This document shows positions 31,317 through 42,171 of a DNA stretch of 50,520 nucleotides, one piece after another (position 1 is the first letter of the stretch; every line of letters starts with the position of its first letter). Below the pieces are notes generated by a model, which worked only from the letters and a program-made list of their open reading frames with translations, did not search any database and was not told the DNA's origin. The position numbers were made by a program, and so were the translations under genes. Source of the stretch: Phaeoceros laevis (Eukaryota > Anthocerotophyta > Anthocerotopsida > Notothyladales); the NCBI GenBank assembly GCA_049999765.1, contig JBNGIQ010009346.1, forward strand, positions 52,267 to 102,786, in the 5' to 3' direction.

Positions 31317-34300
31317 GTATGCCTCCTGCAGGCATGTGCGAGTGTAGGTGGAGCTTTGCATCAGAGAAAACTGCTTTACGCACAGAATAAGGAACAAGGA
31401 CTGCAAGATGATGTGGTTGTAGGTGCCAGCTTGGTCAACATGTAAGCAAAGTGCGGCAGCTTAGAGGATGCTCGTAGAGTGTTTTGACAGACCTTCTCAG
31501 AAAAATGTGGTGACGTGCACAGCTATGATCACAGGCTATGTCCAGCAGGGGATGGGTCAGGAAGCTCTCACTATCTCCGATGCAACAAATAGGTCTTACT
31601 CCTCCCGATTCTGTCACATTTGTATGCCTCCTGCAGGCAAGTGCAAGTGGAGGTCAAGCAGCTCTGCATCACGGAAAGCAGGCTCCATGCACAGATACAA
31701 GAACGAGGACCCCAAGATGATGTGGTTGTGGGCATTACTCGCCAAGGAGACAGTGAAATCAGCTTCGACCTAGTTGACAGGATGAGGTAGGAACGCGTAC
31801 GCGTTCACCCAAACAGCATCACATTCTTGAGTGTGCTGACTGCATGCAGTCATGTAGGTTTAGTGGAGAAAGGCCGAATGTTGTTCAAGGCTATGAGCAC
31901 AGATTATGGCATCAGTCCTACCATTAATCATTTACACATGCATCTCCTGGGGTGTGCTGGCCTTCTGGACGAAGCTTCACACATGGCTAAGACTATGACT
32001 TTCAGACCTAACATTTGGCAGAGTTTGGATCAATCCGTTGGGCGCTTGTCGAATGTGGAGCACTATTACTGTTGAGGTTGGAGCCAGACTTTCAAGTATG
32101 CAGTGAGTTCAGAAGAAAGGATGCAGCATCCTATGTCTTGATGTCAACATTTATGCAGGAGCTGAGATTTGGAGGAGGCCGAGGAGGTGCAGGCAATGAG
32201 AGTGAAATTCTGGGCACGGCATCCAGGCCAGAGCTGGTGGACCGACAAGTGTGGAGTGGTTCATACATTTTTAGTTGGGGACGGCAAGCATACTGGGAGT
32301 GAAGATACTAGTGCGCCAGGCTGAAAGAACTGGTCCCAAGTTGACGCAAGCAACGATGTTAGGGTGACACATCCAACAGGCAGAGCAAGGAGACCCCGCC
32401 GCATCCTGATCTCACGGAATGAGACCAAAGGACGCCTTGGAACTAAGCAATCCTGCGTTGTTGGACGCTGCAAATGATGAAGTGGCGCCTTGAGTCTGTA
32501 TGCACCTCAGTCCATGGGGCTACCAGCAGGTTAGCAGCGCCGTGAGGGCCACCTGGAATCATGTGAAGCTGGACAGATCACTCAGGCTGTCGATGCGTAG
32601 AACCGTTTGGTGGAGCGAGGATGCCGTCGTGATGTGCCCAACAACCTCATCTACCGGCCTCCTCAAGAGGTGCTTTGAGCAAAAGGACCTGCCTCTGCAT
32701 TCATGCTTTCGCCGTGTAAAGTGGACCTGTAGGAAACACAGTTGTAGGCACCCACCTTGTTTGCCTGTAGTAGTAGTAGAAATGGAGTTAGATCACCTTG
32801 GCGACTCCACTCCTGTATGCTGCACATGGGAGGTTGCCGGAAGCAACTTGAAGGCTCGCGAGTCGCCTATTCCTGGGCTGGTGTAATGGACTTACCTACG
32901 AGATAACTAAGTAATTACCTGAAGTAACTAATGAGTTACTTGATATCTAGCTCCAGGGCTAGGCGTCGATTATTGATAGCTTGGGGTTTGGGCATGAGTT
33001 GATGGCGGCCTTTTTTAAGGTCTGCCTCCGGAGCTCTGCCCTCGTAGATCCCTTTGTAAGCAAGAGCTTGACAGAAGTTTGTAAACATTTTTTGGGTATC
33101 GAGCCTATAGACAGCAATGTCCCAAATGAAGGGCGACGGTAAACCTAACGATCTATCGTGATATTGTGATTTTGCCTATTCTTATGCACATTGTGTAGGT
33201 TTTTTTCTAGAAAAGATGATTCTTGATAGACAAAAATTGTTGAGTGAGTCCACTCTTTACTTCTTTGGTCTTGAACAATCAAATCCTTTGTATCTTTTCT
33301 CATTGGTGGCATGGCACTTTGAAGAAGAAGAAACTCTACTACATGCTTATGAGTCTAAATGATCCACACATTATGATAGAGATATTACCTATACAAGGCG
33401 AAACGAACCTGACTTGCGTAAAGATCACTCAGCATCCACTCCACATTGTGCAAAGCGAGCATTAGCTAGGCAACCTGTACTTTGCCTTTGTACCTTCACC
33501 TTTTGACGGATAAAGAGAAAAAACTCTCCGAAGAGGTAAAAATACTTAAGACCATGGGTTGGTTGGTTGGTAGGGCTTCAAAACCATAAAAATTTCCCTG
33601 TGGAGAGAGGATATGCAGTTAAAAAAACCAAGACCGGAGAAAGTTCGCACCTCAGCTCCAGACCCTCATTTTGCCAATCACGTTCTATTGTTTGTTCATA
33701 GTTTTCACTCATAGCTGATGTATGATCAATAAATACATTACACCACATAATTTTCACTCTTAGCTCTAGCTCTTCTTCCCGTCAAATAATAGCTCCTTGG
33801 AGCTTGGTGACAGTTCAATAAAAATTCTTAAATTGTTAATTGCAAAAGAGTTCCTTAAAGCTTGGACAAAAACCCACCAAAGTTTCTATATATGCAAGTT
33901 TGGTTTGGAATTCATCCATTGCTCTTTACCGTGCAGAGTTGAAATGACAACCAAACACGAGAAGAGGTGTATGGATAAATTTTTGAGACAAGATTTCATC
34001 GAAACAGTTGTAGACGTCATTCCTGCAAAGGAACTGAAGTTGGATGTAACATAAGGTAAGTGTCCAAATTAAGTGATTATCCTCTTTGGTTGTTTTGAGC
34101 AAATTACCACACCTAGTTAATTCACATTGGATTTTGATTATTTAAACGGCTGTCTTGCAATAGATACCACATGTCAGACGAAGCAACCACCGTCTAAAAG
34201 GCGCAAAGTTTCAAAAGACGTAAAAAAAGATAAGCTTGAAATGCAGTAGCAAGACCCTTGGCTAATGTAAGAGGCATAGCTAGCCAAGATTTCAAAATCG

Positions 34301-34947
34301 AGTTCTAGCTGACACTATTAGCTAATTTTCCTCGAACAAAGTAGGAGCAGTTGTAGTTGTAGGATGGTACATCTCCTATACAATGGCATTATATTTTCTA
34401 TGACAATAGCGGTACAACCATGCTTGTATTCGGGCCCATGCTGCAGACTAAATAGCCTTGTCAATCCTGAGTATAGTAATAATAAATGAACCTCAAAAGA
34501 ACTTGCAAGATGGGAACTCCGACAAACTCAGACAAACTATAATGCTCAAAGTCCAGTAGGCTCAGAAGCTTACTTCCGTCTTTTTCTTGCATTTGTCATG
34601 AGAGGTCCAATCGCCCGCGCAAAACCGTTCTCATCACCCTGGTATGGGGCAGCTCGTCCAGCCTAAAAACCATTTCCTTATTTTTAGACATGGATGTCAT
34701 AATTTTCGAAAAAAAATATGAAGAAACCTCGAAGGGTATGCTTTGAACAAGTGCCCATGATGCTTGTCGCTTGTTGCATAAAATTACAGGATGGGAATTC
34801 TATTAAAACACTTTGAGGTAAAAAGGTTTTTGATAGGTTTCTTTCCATGATCCTTGCTAGTGGTTTTAAGTCTTTTGACTATATCACGAGATGAACCTTC
34901 ATATGTATAACTAAAATAAGTAAATACCAACGATAGAGTTCTCTGTT

Positions 34948-35013
34948 CATAGTTTCCCACATCCAAAGCTACTGCATCAACATAGTTTCCCACATCCAAA
35001 GCTACTGCATCAA
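34948..35013 (+). repeat. 33-bp perfect tandem duplication
   Basis: Two identical 33-bp copies starting CATAGTTTCCCACATCC, adjacent with no spacer. Confidence 0.9.
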
Positions 35014-35329
35014 CAGTGGGGTGTTCGTGCAGGAAACAAAAGATTGATTGCCCAATTTGATTGCCGAGTTATGGTAATTCCATACAAATTAATATTGAGA
35101 AGCATGTATCCATTGCTCTAGCTATAGCACCGAAAATTGAATATGGAGTACCTATATGTGTGGGATTAGCCCTTCTCATCGAAGAGTGGATGATAGTCGT
35201 CCATCACACGGCTCTCCAAGAAGCTACCACTCTCCAAATAGAAAATCTTTTTCTATTTCTCCACTGGGCTTAAAAGGGAAGGAAAAAGTTGAAAACAGGG
35301 TGTACTACTCGACTCGTACTACAATGAGT

Positions 35330-35557
35330 AAGCTTATTCCCAACCTAGCTCCAGGTGAATTCCCCCTCAAGCTTTACAATGCACACTTATAGCTACCTCA
35401 CTACCAAGCTTATTCCCAACCTAGCTCCACGTGAATTCCCCCTCAAGCTTTACAATGCACACTTATAGCTACCTCACTACCAAGCTTATTCCCAACCTAG
35501 CTCCACGTGAATTCCCCCTCAAGCTTTACAATGCACACTTCTAGCTACCTCACTACC
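35330..35557 (+). repeat. 76-bp tandem repeat, three copies
   Basis: Units start AAGCTTATTCCCAACC at 35330, 35406 and 35482. They are nearly identical; the changes seen are CCAGGTG versus CCACGTG and TTATAGC versus TTCTAGC. Near-identity implies recent expansion. Confidence 0.93.
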
Positions 35558-36454
35558 CTTCCTGTAACCTTCTCGCTCGGTTTTACTGGTTATTACCGTT
35601 ATCCTACCAAAAGCATTCCGGTGCTAATTTGCGCACGGCATTCTTCTTCCTTGCCTCATAGTGCATCTCATCCTGTTTGTACATTCCAGCCGCCTCCAGT
35701 TGTCGTAAAACCCGTGTAACTAATCATGTCTGTCTAAATTAGCCTTGAATCATGGAACTACAGTGCAAGGGCGAATGTTAAGGGACAGAAACGTTTCAGT
35801 GACTTCAATCGCCGCCTTCATTCATATCTCCATCTAGATTATTAGCTCTATGGGCACCCACGCATTTGGGTAATCCGAAGGGATGGTACTTGTTTGTACA
35901 AAAAAATCTCTGATGAAGCAAAGATCCGTTACTGAGGAGGCACATTCTGAATGAAGCAGTGGTGTGACATGGCTGGGCCAAAAGCGATTTTCATGCCTTA
36001 CAGTGGAAGGTGCATGTTGGATATGTGTATTTGGTAACTGGAGGCCTTGCTCTCTGGAGATGAAAAGTTTGCGAGATAAGTCTACTGTTGACCGGGATCG
36101 GACCAAAACCAGGGATCTGATTGCCCAAGCTACTTTTAGAGTAGGGTAAGAGACATCTTTTGGTTTTCCGACTCACCATGCCCGACTCACAGCATCGACT
36201 CCCGGCACCAGTAGTGCAACTTCGAAGATTGAGGTTGCATGATTTGCACTTGATGTCATTCAATGCATTCCTAGATGTATGATTTGCACTTGAAGTCGAA
36301 CTACATAGCTCCTCCCACCAAACGTTGCCCAGGCTGCAAATACATGTACACAAGACTTACAAATTCACATGCAGTTGAAAATGCAAGACTCTCAGCCTCC
36401 GATCTCAAGTGCTTCCCAGCTGCACATTCAGCCTGTTCAATTCAAATAGTATTT

Positions 36455-36944
36455 AAACAAGAAACGCAAAGAAGAACAAGCTTTACTAACATGTAAAGCA
36501 AACAGATCTAGAGACGAAAAAACAAATATCTCGTGAGAGGTGCCTCACTAACCCCATCTTAGATTTGCGGGTTTGAACTTGAACAGAAGCTTGCCGAATC
36601 TCGGAGAAGGAAGTCTTCGTCTGTTTGATGCGGACCCATGAAAGCTCTACCAATGAATCCTTGGAAGGAGCTCGGCTTCAGCCACCAGTCTCACAAAGTA
36701 TGTCGACTCCAGCGAGGAATCCATGTGCTCGAGGGGGCCGGCAAGCTCTGAGAATGGTGGATGCTCAGGTGGGCTCTTCATATCGATGCGCGCATACCTA
36801 CTCACCCGGAAGACAGCCCAATCAGCTGCTCGCTAATCTGGAACCTGCGCATGCGAGCAAGATCAACGAACCGCAGTCTGATCACCTTCATCTCGTGTCG
36901 GTAACAGGGCAGCTTGTCTTTTGCTTCTTGGAACTTTCCGTGGT
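36455..36944. repeat. direct duplication, copy 1 (about 490 bp)
   Basis: Closely similar to 37,336-37,818 in the same orientation. Shared phrases include ACAAGAAACGCAAAGAAGAA, GCTCTACCAATGAATCC and AACCTGCGCATGCGAGCAAG. On the minus strand both copies begin ID-K/M-SPPEHP...ELAGP with related residues, then differ in frame. In copy 1 the frame continues as YFVRLVAEAELLPRIHW. The protein family is not recognised. Confidence 0.85.
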
Positions 36945-37335
36945 CTGTAAATATTGCTAATGACCATGGTAAAGCACTCATCCACTTCCAATCGCAAGAA
37001 TACTCCCGAAGTCATGCAAATGCTAGAAAATAGACATGCATAATGCAATGGAATCACAACTAGAACAAGGTAGTACTAGCTGGAGCTCTACCCTCAACTC
37101 AAGCAGTAAATTGAACACCGCCGGGAACCTTCTGGCGACGTAGACAGACACCACGCATTCAGGACCCTCGAGATCCGAACCAACACACATTCATAAATTG
37201 ATCGTAGTCTGCAACCAGATGGATCATGAGCCAAGCAGATGACGCACTATACCAGTGTTTTTCGAAGAGCCGTTCCAGATCTAGACATGCATCAGGATTC
37301 AGGAAGTCATGGCTCTGTTTACGGATGGGGATAGT
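36945..37335. other. spacer between direct duplication copies, no gene recognised
   Basis: The unique 391 bp between the two copies contains only short frames. Confidence 0.4.
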
Positions 37336-37818
37336 AAAAACAAGAAACGCAAAGAAGAACAAGCTTTACTAACGTGTAAAGCAAACAGCTCTAGAGACGA
37401 AAAAACAAAGATCTTGTGAGAGGTGCCTCACTTACCTCATCTCAGATATAGGGGTTTGAACTTCAGAAGCTTGCCGAATCTCGGAAAAGGAAGTCTTCGT
37501 CTATCCGATGCGGACCCATGAAAGCTCTACCAATGAATCCTTGGAAGGAGCTCGACTTCAGCCACCACAATCTCACAGAGTATGTCGACTCCACCGAGAA
37601 ATCCATGTTCTTGACGGGGCCGGCAAGCTCTGTGGATTGTGGATGCTCAGGTGGGCTCTTCACATCGATGCGCGCATACCTACTCTCCCGGATGGCAGCC
37701 TAATCAGCTCGCTTATCTGGAACCTGCGCATGCGAGCAAGACAAACGAACAGCAGTCTGACCTTCATCTCGTGTCGGTAGCAGGGCAGCTTGTTTGCTTC
37801 TTGGAACTTTCCGCGGTT
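37336..37818. repeat. direct duplication, copy 2 (about 483 bp)
   Basis: Partner of 36,455-36,944. On the minus strand an open stretch from about 37,670 to 37,463 reads IDVKSPPEHPQSTELAGP, later YSVRLWWLKSSSFQGF, and ends RDSASF then stop. A two-base length difference from copy 1 (GAGATTGTGGTGG versus GAGACTGGTGG) changes the frame, so at least one copy is not a functional coding exon. Confidence 0.85.
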
Positions 37819-39005
37819 GTGACGAGCTACCTTTCCATCTGGGCTCTGCCAAGCAAGCTGCTTCAAATCGACATCAAGGACGTTGGTGATTGACTACAAC
37901 TCAGCGGCGAAGGTCATATAGCTGACAGCACACATAACAGCACAACATACTTGAGGAAGAGAATAGTAACCTCAGTGCTGCGACGACACATCAGCACGCA
38001 AGCTGTGTTCTCACATCTTTTGAGCTCCGCAAGGTAGGCAAGGTTTCATCAGGGCAGCGCGCATCCCTTGGAACGACTCTGACGACCGGAGTTAGTAGTA
38101 CTTTGCTGCTGGCCATGGGAAGGACGGCCGACTCGAATAGCATCGCCGTAAACCTGACAGATCTAGAGTTATCCTACCAACCGTCCGTCATAGAGTGGAC
38201 AACCAGGCGTTGTCCAGGGAGGTACGGCCGACGCCCGCCATCAACCGGCCAAGCCCTATTCAGCTCTGGAGACGGAAATGTTCAAGGACTGACTGTACAA
38301 ATGCAATAGAGAACATCAACTGCAATGGACCACTCCCTGCCTAGCTTAGAGAAATTTGAAGCAGATCTCTACGCCTCAGGCCTGCTTGGAATCCGCTAGA
38401 GTAGCCGATCGAGAGAGACCAAGCTCACGCTCCGCAGCAGAGACCGCTTGCACGTACCTGCAATGCTCGGTCTCTCCTGCCAGTGAGCTATGGCGTCAAG
38501 GTTTCCCGCGAGAAACAACCTCTCCTCTCTGCCTCTTTCCGCCCCTGCCGGCAGACGCGGGTGGACAGAAACCCTGGGACCGGGCGCCGCTGCCACAGCC
38601 GTGATCGGCTAGAAATGGCGCTCAACCAGACAGCACTTCTGCTGCAGCGACGGCCAGAGCGTGAAGGGACACCAGGTATAATCGAGCACGGCCCTTTAGA
38701 CGGGACTTACCGTACTATGGTGGGTCCACCACCAGCAGTAAGGAATATCTGGGTTCATGTTTATTTCCGGGAGGAGAGAGGAGCGTATTACCGTACCGGT
38801 TAGCGGTGCCCTTTCAAGCTCACCAATGAGTCACCATGCGACCATGGACTCGGATATGGATTGGGTAGCGGGGCCGGGGGAGGCCCTCTACCGGCTTGGA
38901 GAGCCAAGCCTACCGGCGCTCGCCGGTGACCGGGGGAGGGCCGACCCCGGCCCGCTAACCGACGTAGCTCCCAGCAAGGTGCCTTCTACCGGTACTTGTT
39001 TTGTC
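37819..39005. other. no gene recognised
   Basis: Frames up to about 106 codons have no domain similarity. GC content rises towards 38.8 kb, with repeated ACCGG words just before the long inverted repeat. Confidence 0.35.
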
Positions 39006-39663
39006 CGCAGCTCCTATCGAACTCCGTGCTCGTGCGGGTCTGGCAGCTGGGGCCCACGGGATACCGGTTGCAGACTCACCGGGGAAGGGCTACCCCATCT
39101 CTCTCCCTCCACTGCCCGCTCTCTGCCCGGGCCTGCGCCCCACATATGCCTACATGCGCCCCCATACCCCCATGCCTCCGTGCCCCACCCCCATGCGCCT
39201 ACCTTAGGTCATGCCGCGCCTTCGGGGTTTCATGCGCCTCCATGCGGGGTGAGGCACTGCATGCGCCAACAACAAGCGCCGCGACCCTTAGGAAAACCCA
39301 AAAGAGACCGCAACTGGTGGAAGCAAAAATGTCCCCCATCCGAGAGCTGCTCCAGGCCTGGGACGCTTATTCTCGCAGTTCTCATCTCCCACACGCTATC
39401 TAGCCAGCTTTCCCCACAAACGACACGACGTAGGTTTTTTTGATACTTGGCCAATCTGCATTGCATGCCCATGGCTCGCGGCACGGGCCATGGGCATGGG
39501 GGCGCATGAGGGCAGAGAGAGAGGGAGGGGGCAGGCCGGGCAGGCAGTGACGGGAGCGAGGGGAGAGAGAGGAGGGTAGCACTTCCCCCGGTGAGCAGCA
39601 ACCGGTATCCCATGGGCCCCAGCTGCCAGACCCGCACGAGCACGGAGTTCGATAGGAGCTGCG
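39006..39663. repeat. long inverted repeat (90-bp core arms, about 480-bp loop)
   Basis: The arm at 39,006-39,095 (CGCAGCTCCTATCGAACTCC onward) is matched in reverse complement by 39,574-39,663 with only a few changes. Weaker similarity (CT-rich, then CATGCGCCCCCAT) extends the arms inward to about 190 bp. It could be a foldback or MITE-like element, or a source of hairpin RNA. No transposase frame lies inside, and I could not identify target-site duplications. Confidence 0.85.
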
Positions 39664-39699
39664 TGTTTTGTCTCTCGGTGGTTTATTGGTTTATCTTAA

Positions 39700-40480
39700 G
39701 GGTACTGTGCCACACTCAACTGCCCGGGCTTTGGAGGAGGAAGAAGCACAAGGATTTGGTTTGGGTATGCGGGGAGCTATCCAACTTTGTCTTCAGGACC
39801 GTCTCCCTGTGAGCAGAGCAGCTACGTACGACATGATGGTTTACATATGCCTACGTATGCCTTGTGCAGGCATGCGCAACTGCAACAGCTCTGACTCTGG
39901 GAGTGCAGCTCCATATATACAGAGCTTGAACATCGAAGTTCGCAAGGCGATGTTGTTGTGGGCCCGTGCTTAGTAGCATGTACGCCAAGTGTGGGAGGTT
40001 GGAGGATGCAAAGCATGTATTTGATTCACTACCTGTGAGGAACGTTGTGGCATGGAACGCACTAATTGCAGGATATGCACGCTAAGGAGCCATTGAAATC
40101 ACCTTCGACCTAGTTGACAGGATGAGGCAGGAAGGCGTTCACCCAAACAGCACCACGTTCTTGGGTGTGCTGACTGCATGCAGTCATGTAGACCTGTCTA
40201 GTGGAGAAATGCCGAATGTTGTTCAAGGCTATGAGCTCAGATAATGGCATCAGTCCAACCATTGAGCATTACACATGCATGATGAATCTCCTGGGTTGTG
40301 CTGGCCATCTGGACGAAGCTTTACAGATGGCTAAGACTATGCCTTTCAGACCTGATGGCAAAGTTTGGATCAGTCTGTTGGCCGCTTGTCGAATGTGGGG
40401 CAATGGTGGTGAGGTTGGACGCCAGGCTTTGAAGTATGCAGTGAGTATAGATGAAAAGGATGCAGCATCCTATGTGACTT
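39700..40480 (+). pseudogene. PPR-DYW pseudogene 2
   Basis: Starts ACTGTGCCACACTCAACTGC, as does pseudogene 4 at 42,172. Reads SSMYAKCGRLEDAKHVFDS then VRNVVAWNALIAGYAR then a stop codon, then VDRMRQEGVHPNSTTFLG. A frame change near 40,190 leads to MLFKAMSSDNGISPTIEHY and LLAACRMWGNGGEVGRQAL. It ends at SIDEKDAASYV. The region is the C-terminal third of a PPR protein with at least one nonsense and one frameshift change. Confidence 0.85.
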
Positions 40481-40519
40481 AGTCCAGTGGCTTAACAAGA
40501 TCTGTATCACCGGAATTGC

Positions 40520-41100
40520 AAGCCATCCAGCTATGCGGTGGGGGCGTGCACAACAACAGGGATCGTGGAAAGAGAACTGTGAAGGTGACACAGTACTAGC
40601 TAGGCAATTGCCTCGTCAATACGTTTGCAAAATGTGGGCAGTTGGAAGATGCGCGCAAAGTGTGTTGACATCAAAAACACTTTGTGAGAGTGGACTGTGG
40701 ACGTTTTTGAGCCTTCCGGTGGAGCTAGGATGTCATACACCTAAACGATCTCTTCTTCTCAGTCGTCAAATGGTGTCTAGAATATGCACAACGAGCGTTT
40801 GACGAACTTCCTGAAAAGATGTGGTCGCATGGACCGCCATGATTGCAGGTTGTGCAAAGCAGGGGATGGGTCACGAAGCCCTCGGTCTTTACAGTAGTAT
40901 GCAAAAAGAAAGCACACAAAACCGAACTGTCACCTTCGTATGCCTCCTGCAGGCATGTGCGAGTGTAGGCGGAGCTTGCATCAAGGAAAACTACTCCATG
41001 CACAGAATAGAGTTTTTGACAAGCTTTCCCAGAGAAACTTGGTGACCTGGAATACCATGATGTCAGGCTATGCCCAGCAAGGGAATGGCTGAAGAAACCT
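40520..41100 (+). pseudogene. PPR-DYW pseudogene 3
   Basis: Frame-shifted PPR phrases: a decayed NTFAKCGQLEDARKV near 40,620-40,670, then DVVAWTAMIAGCAKQGMGH at about 40,820, LLQACASVGGACIKE, and NLVTWNTMMSGYAQQ at about 41,040. The part at 40,705-40,960 is the uninterrupted equivalent of the MITE insertion site in pseudogene 1. The part at 40,520-40,680 recurs at 46,125-46,260. It ends about 350 bp before the U2 snRNA gene. Confidence 0.8.
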
Positions 41101-41376
41101 TGGGTGTTTACTATGAAATTAGCGGGCAGTTTCGTTCCGTCTCCGCAGAGCTGAGGAACCGTCGGTCTGCTACTTCGATCTTCCCAGGGCTCAGAAGTGT
41201 AGTGGTAACGCAAAGCACATTTATTAGAACATTCGTGAGGGCCTTTGTCGCGAAATGCCCAACTCAACTTCCTTCGTAGTTTCTATCGAGACCCCAGATC
41301 CAATCGTGCCTTACTCTGAGCTGGACAGCCAGCGTGGACGTGCCATCAAACCTGCACAAGGTTTGTGTAAACAAAT

Positions 41377-41387
41377 ACCCCATATCG
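41377..41387 (+). promoter_or_regulatory. candidate snRNA upstream sequence element (USE)
   Basis: ACCCCATATCG matches the plant snRNA USE consensus RTCCCACATCG at 9 of 11 positions and lies about 70 bp before the U2 start. A weak TATA-like TAGTATC follows at about 41,419, near position -30. The roughly 31-bp spacing is close to that of Pol II-type plant snRNA promoters. Confidence 0.55.
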
Positions 41388-41448
41388 AGCAGGAATATAC
41401 ACACACCCGAAGACCAGCTAGTATCCTCGGCTGAGCTGCTTAGAAGTC

Positions 41449-41644
41449 ATACCTTTCTCGGCCTTTTGGCTAAGATCAAGTGTAGTATCTGTTCTTATCA
41501 GTTTAATATCTGATACGTGGATCATCGGTCCACATGATATTAATCTAATTTCTTTCAGGGGGCAGGGCTAATGGGGTAGCTTGCTACCCCGGTCCTGCGC
41601 GCGTCGCTCTGGTATGGCACTATCTCCATTGCCTGGCGCACCCC
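41449..41644 (+). ncRNA. U2: U2 spliceosomal snRNA
   Basis: Pairs with the intron branch site in the spliceosome. The 5' 65 nt, from ATACCTTTCTCGGCCTTTTG through GTAGTATCTGTTCTTATCAG to TTTAATATCTGATA, match the plant U2 sequence I know. They include the branch-site recognition sequence GTGTAGTATC. The next stem (ACGTGGATCATCGGTCCAC) pairs well, and the 3' stem-loops (GGGGTAGCTTGCTACCCC and the last hairpin) are present, giving about 196 nt. The Sm-binding site, normally an uninterrupted U run as in GAUUUUUUUG, reads AATTTCTTTC here. With the plausible USE/TATA upstream, I call it a likely functional but variant gene. Confidence 0.9.
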
Positions 41645-42171
41645 ACCTCCCCTCTGGGGACCCAAATCAATTCGAAGAAGCATGTTTTTGTCTCAGTGTC
41701 TCATGCAGCTTGAAGTCCTGCACAGGATACAAAACGTAGTGCACTGACAGGGTCGGATTTCCATACCGCTCAGTTGGTGCGCACCGCCTCTCCTGATTTG
41801 CAGCAGTCTGGGTGAGCCTCAAGTCCGTTTGTCTCACGGGGTAGGAAACTTGTCCAGTTTGCTTTCATTTGACATGTTTCATTTGGTCAAGGCGGTTTAC
41901 GTCTCCACTGAAGGCTTGTTTTGCGTCAACTATTGAGCTGCCTTTGAGAAATTGTTCACAAGACGAACCGGTGTTACAAAGTACGAGCAGATCAGTCATG
42001 GGTGAGTAAACAACTGCCTCAAGAATTTGAGATCGTAGATGATTTGCAGTCAGGGTTTGGAGGCCTCATCGTTCTGTGGACAACTCATATTTTGAAGATG
42101 ATCAATCTGCTCCAGGTGCGACACACCAAAGACCATCGTGATGAGTGTCCTTGATACAACCCTTTTCGAAA
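41645..42171. other. 3' flank of U2 and spacer, no gene recognised
   Basis: No open frame of note. It ends where the PPR pseudogene 4 repeat begins (ACTGTGCCACACTCAAC at about 42,172). Confidence 0.4.

Larger units (their letters stand above)
30600..32330 (+). pseudogene. PPR-DYW pseudogene 1, split by a Tc1/mariner-like insertion
   Basis: It begins with GAGCCTTCCGGTGGAGCTAG, shared with pseudogene 3 at 40.7 kb, and continues with a phrase equivalent to GHEALSLYS. The 497-bp element at 30736-31232 then interrupts it. Coding similarity resumes at about 31,235: LLQACASVGGALHQRK, then LVNM followed by a stop where VDMYAKCGSLEDA is expected, a second stop after DARRVF, then NVVTCTAMITGYVQQGMG. 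Later parts include LTACSHVGLVEKGRMLFKAM and, near 32,170-32,290, the E/PG-box region. Multiple stops and frame changes show it is dead. It ends near 32,330 with the same 3' tail as pseudogene 4 (GCGCCAGGCTGAAAGAA). Confidence 0.85.
32331..36454. other. AT-rich region without recognisable genes
   Basis: From about 32.9 kb the base composition turns clearly AT-rich, with open frames below 130 codons and no domains. Frames at 33,797-34,054 and 35,061-35,273 were read and show no family resemblance. The only structure is two tandem repeats (34,948-35,013 and 35,330-35,557). It could be an old insertion, such as a decayed transposon or organellar DNA, but I recognise no organellar gene. Confidence 0.4.

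Noticed and set aside
33797-34054. Coding exon (FLRQDFIETVVDVIPAKEL)
   Set aside because: An 85-codon frame in AT-rich DNA without domain similarity or splice partners.
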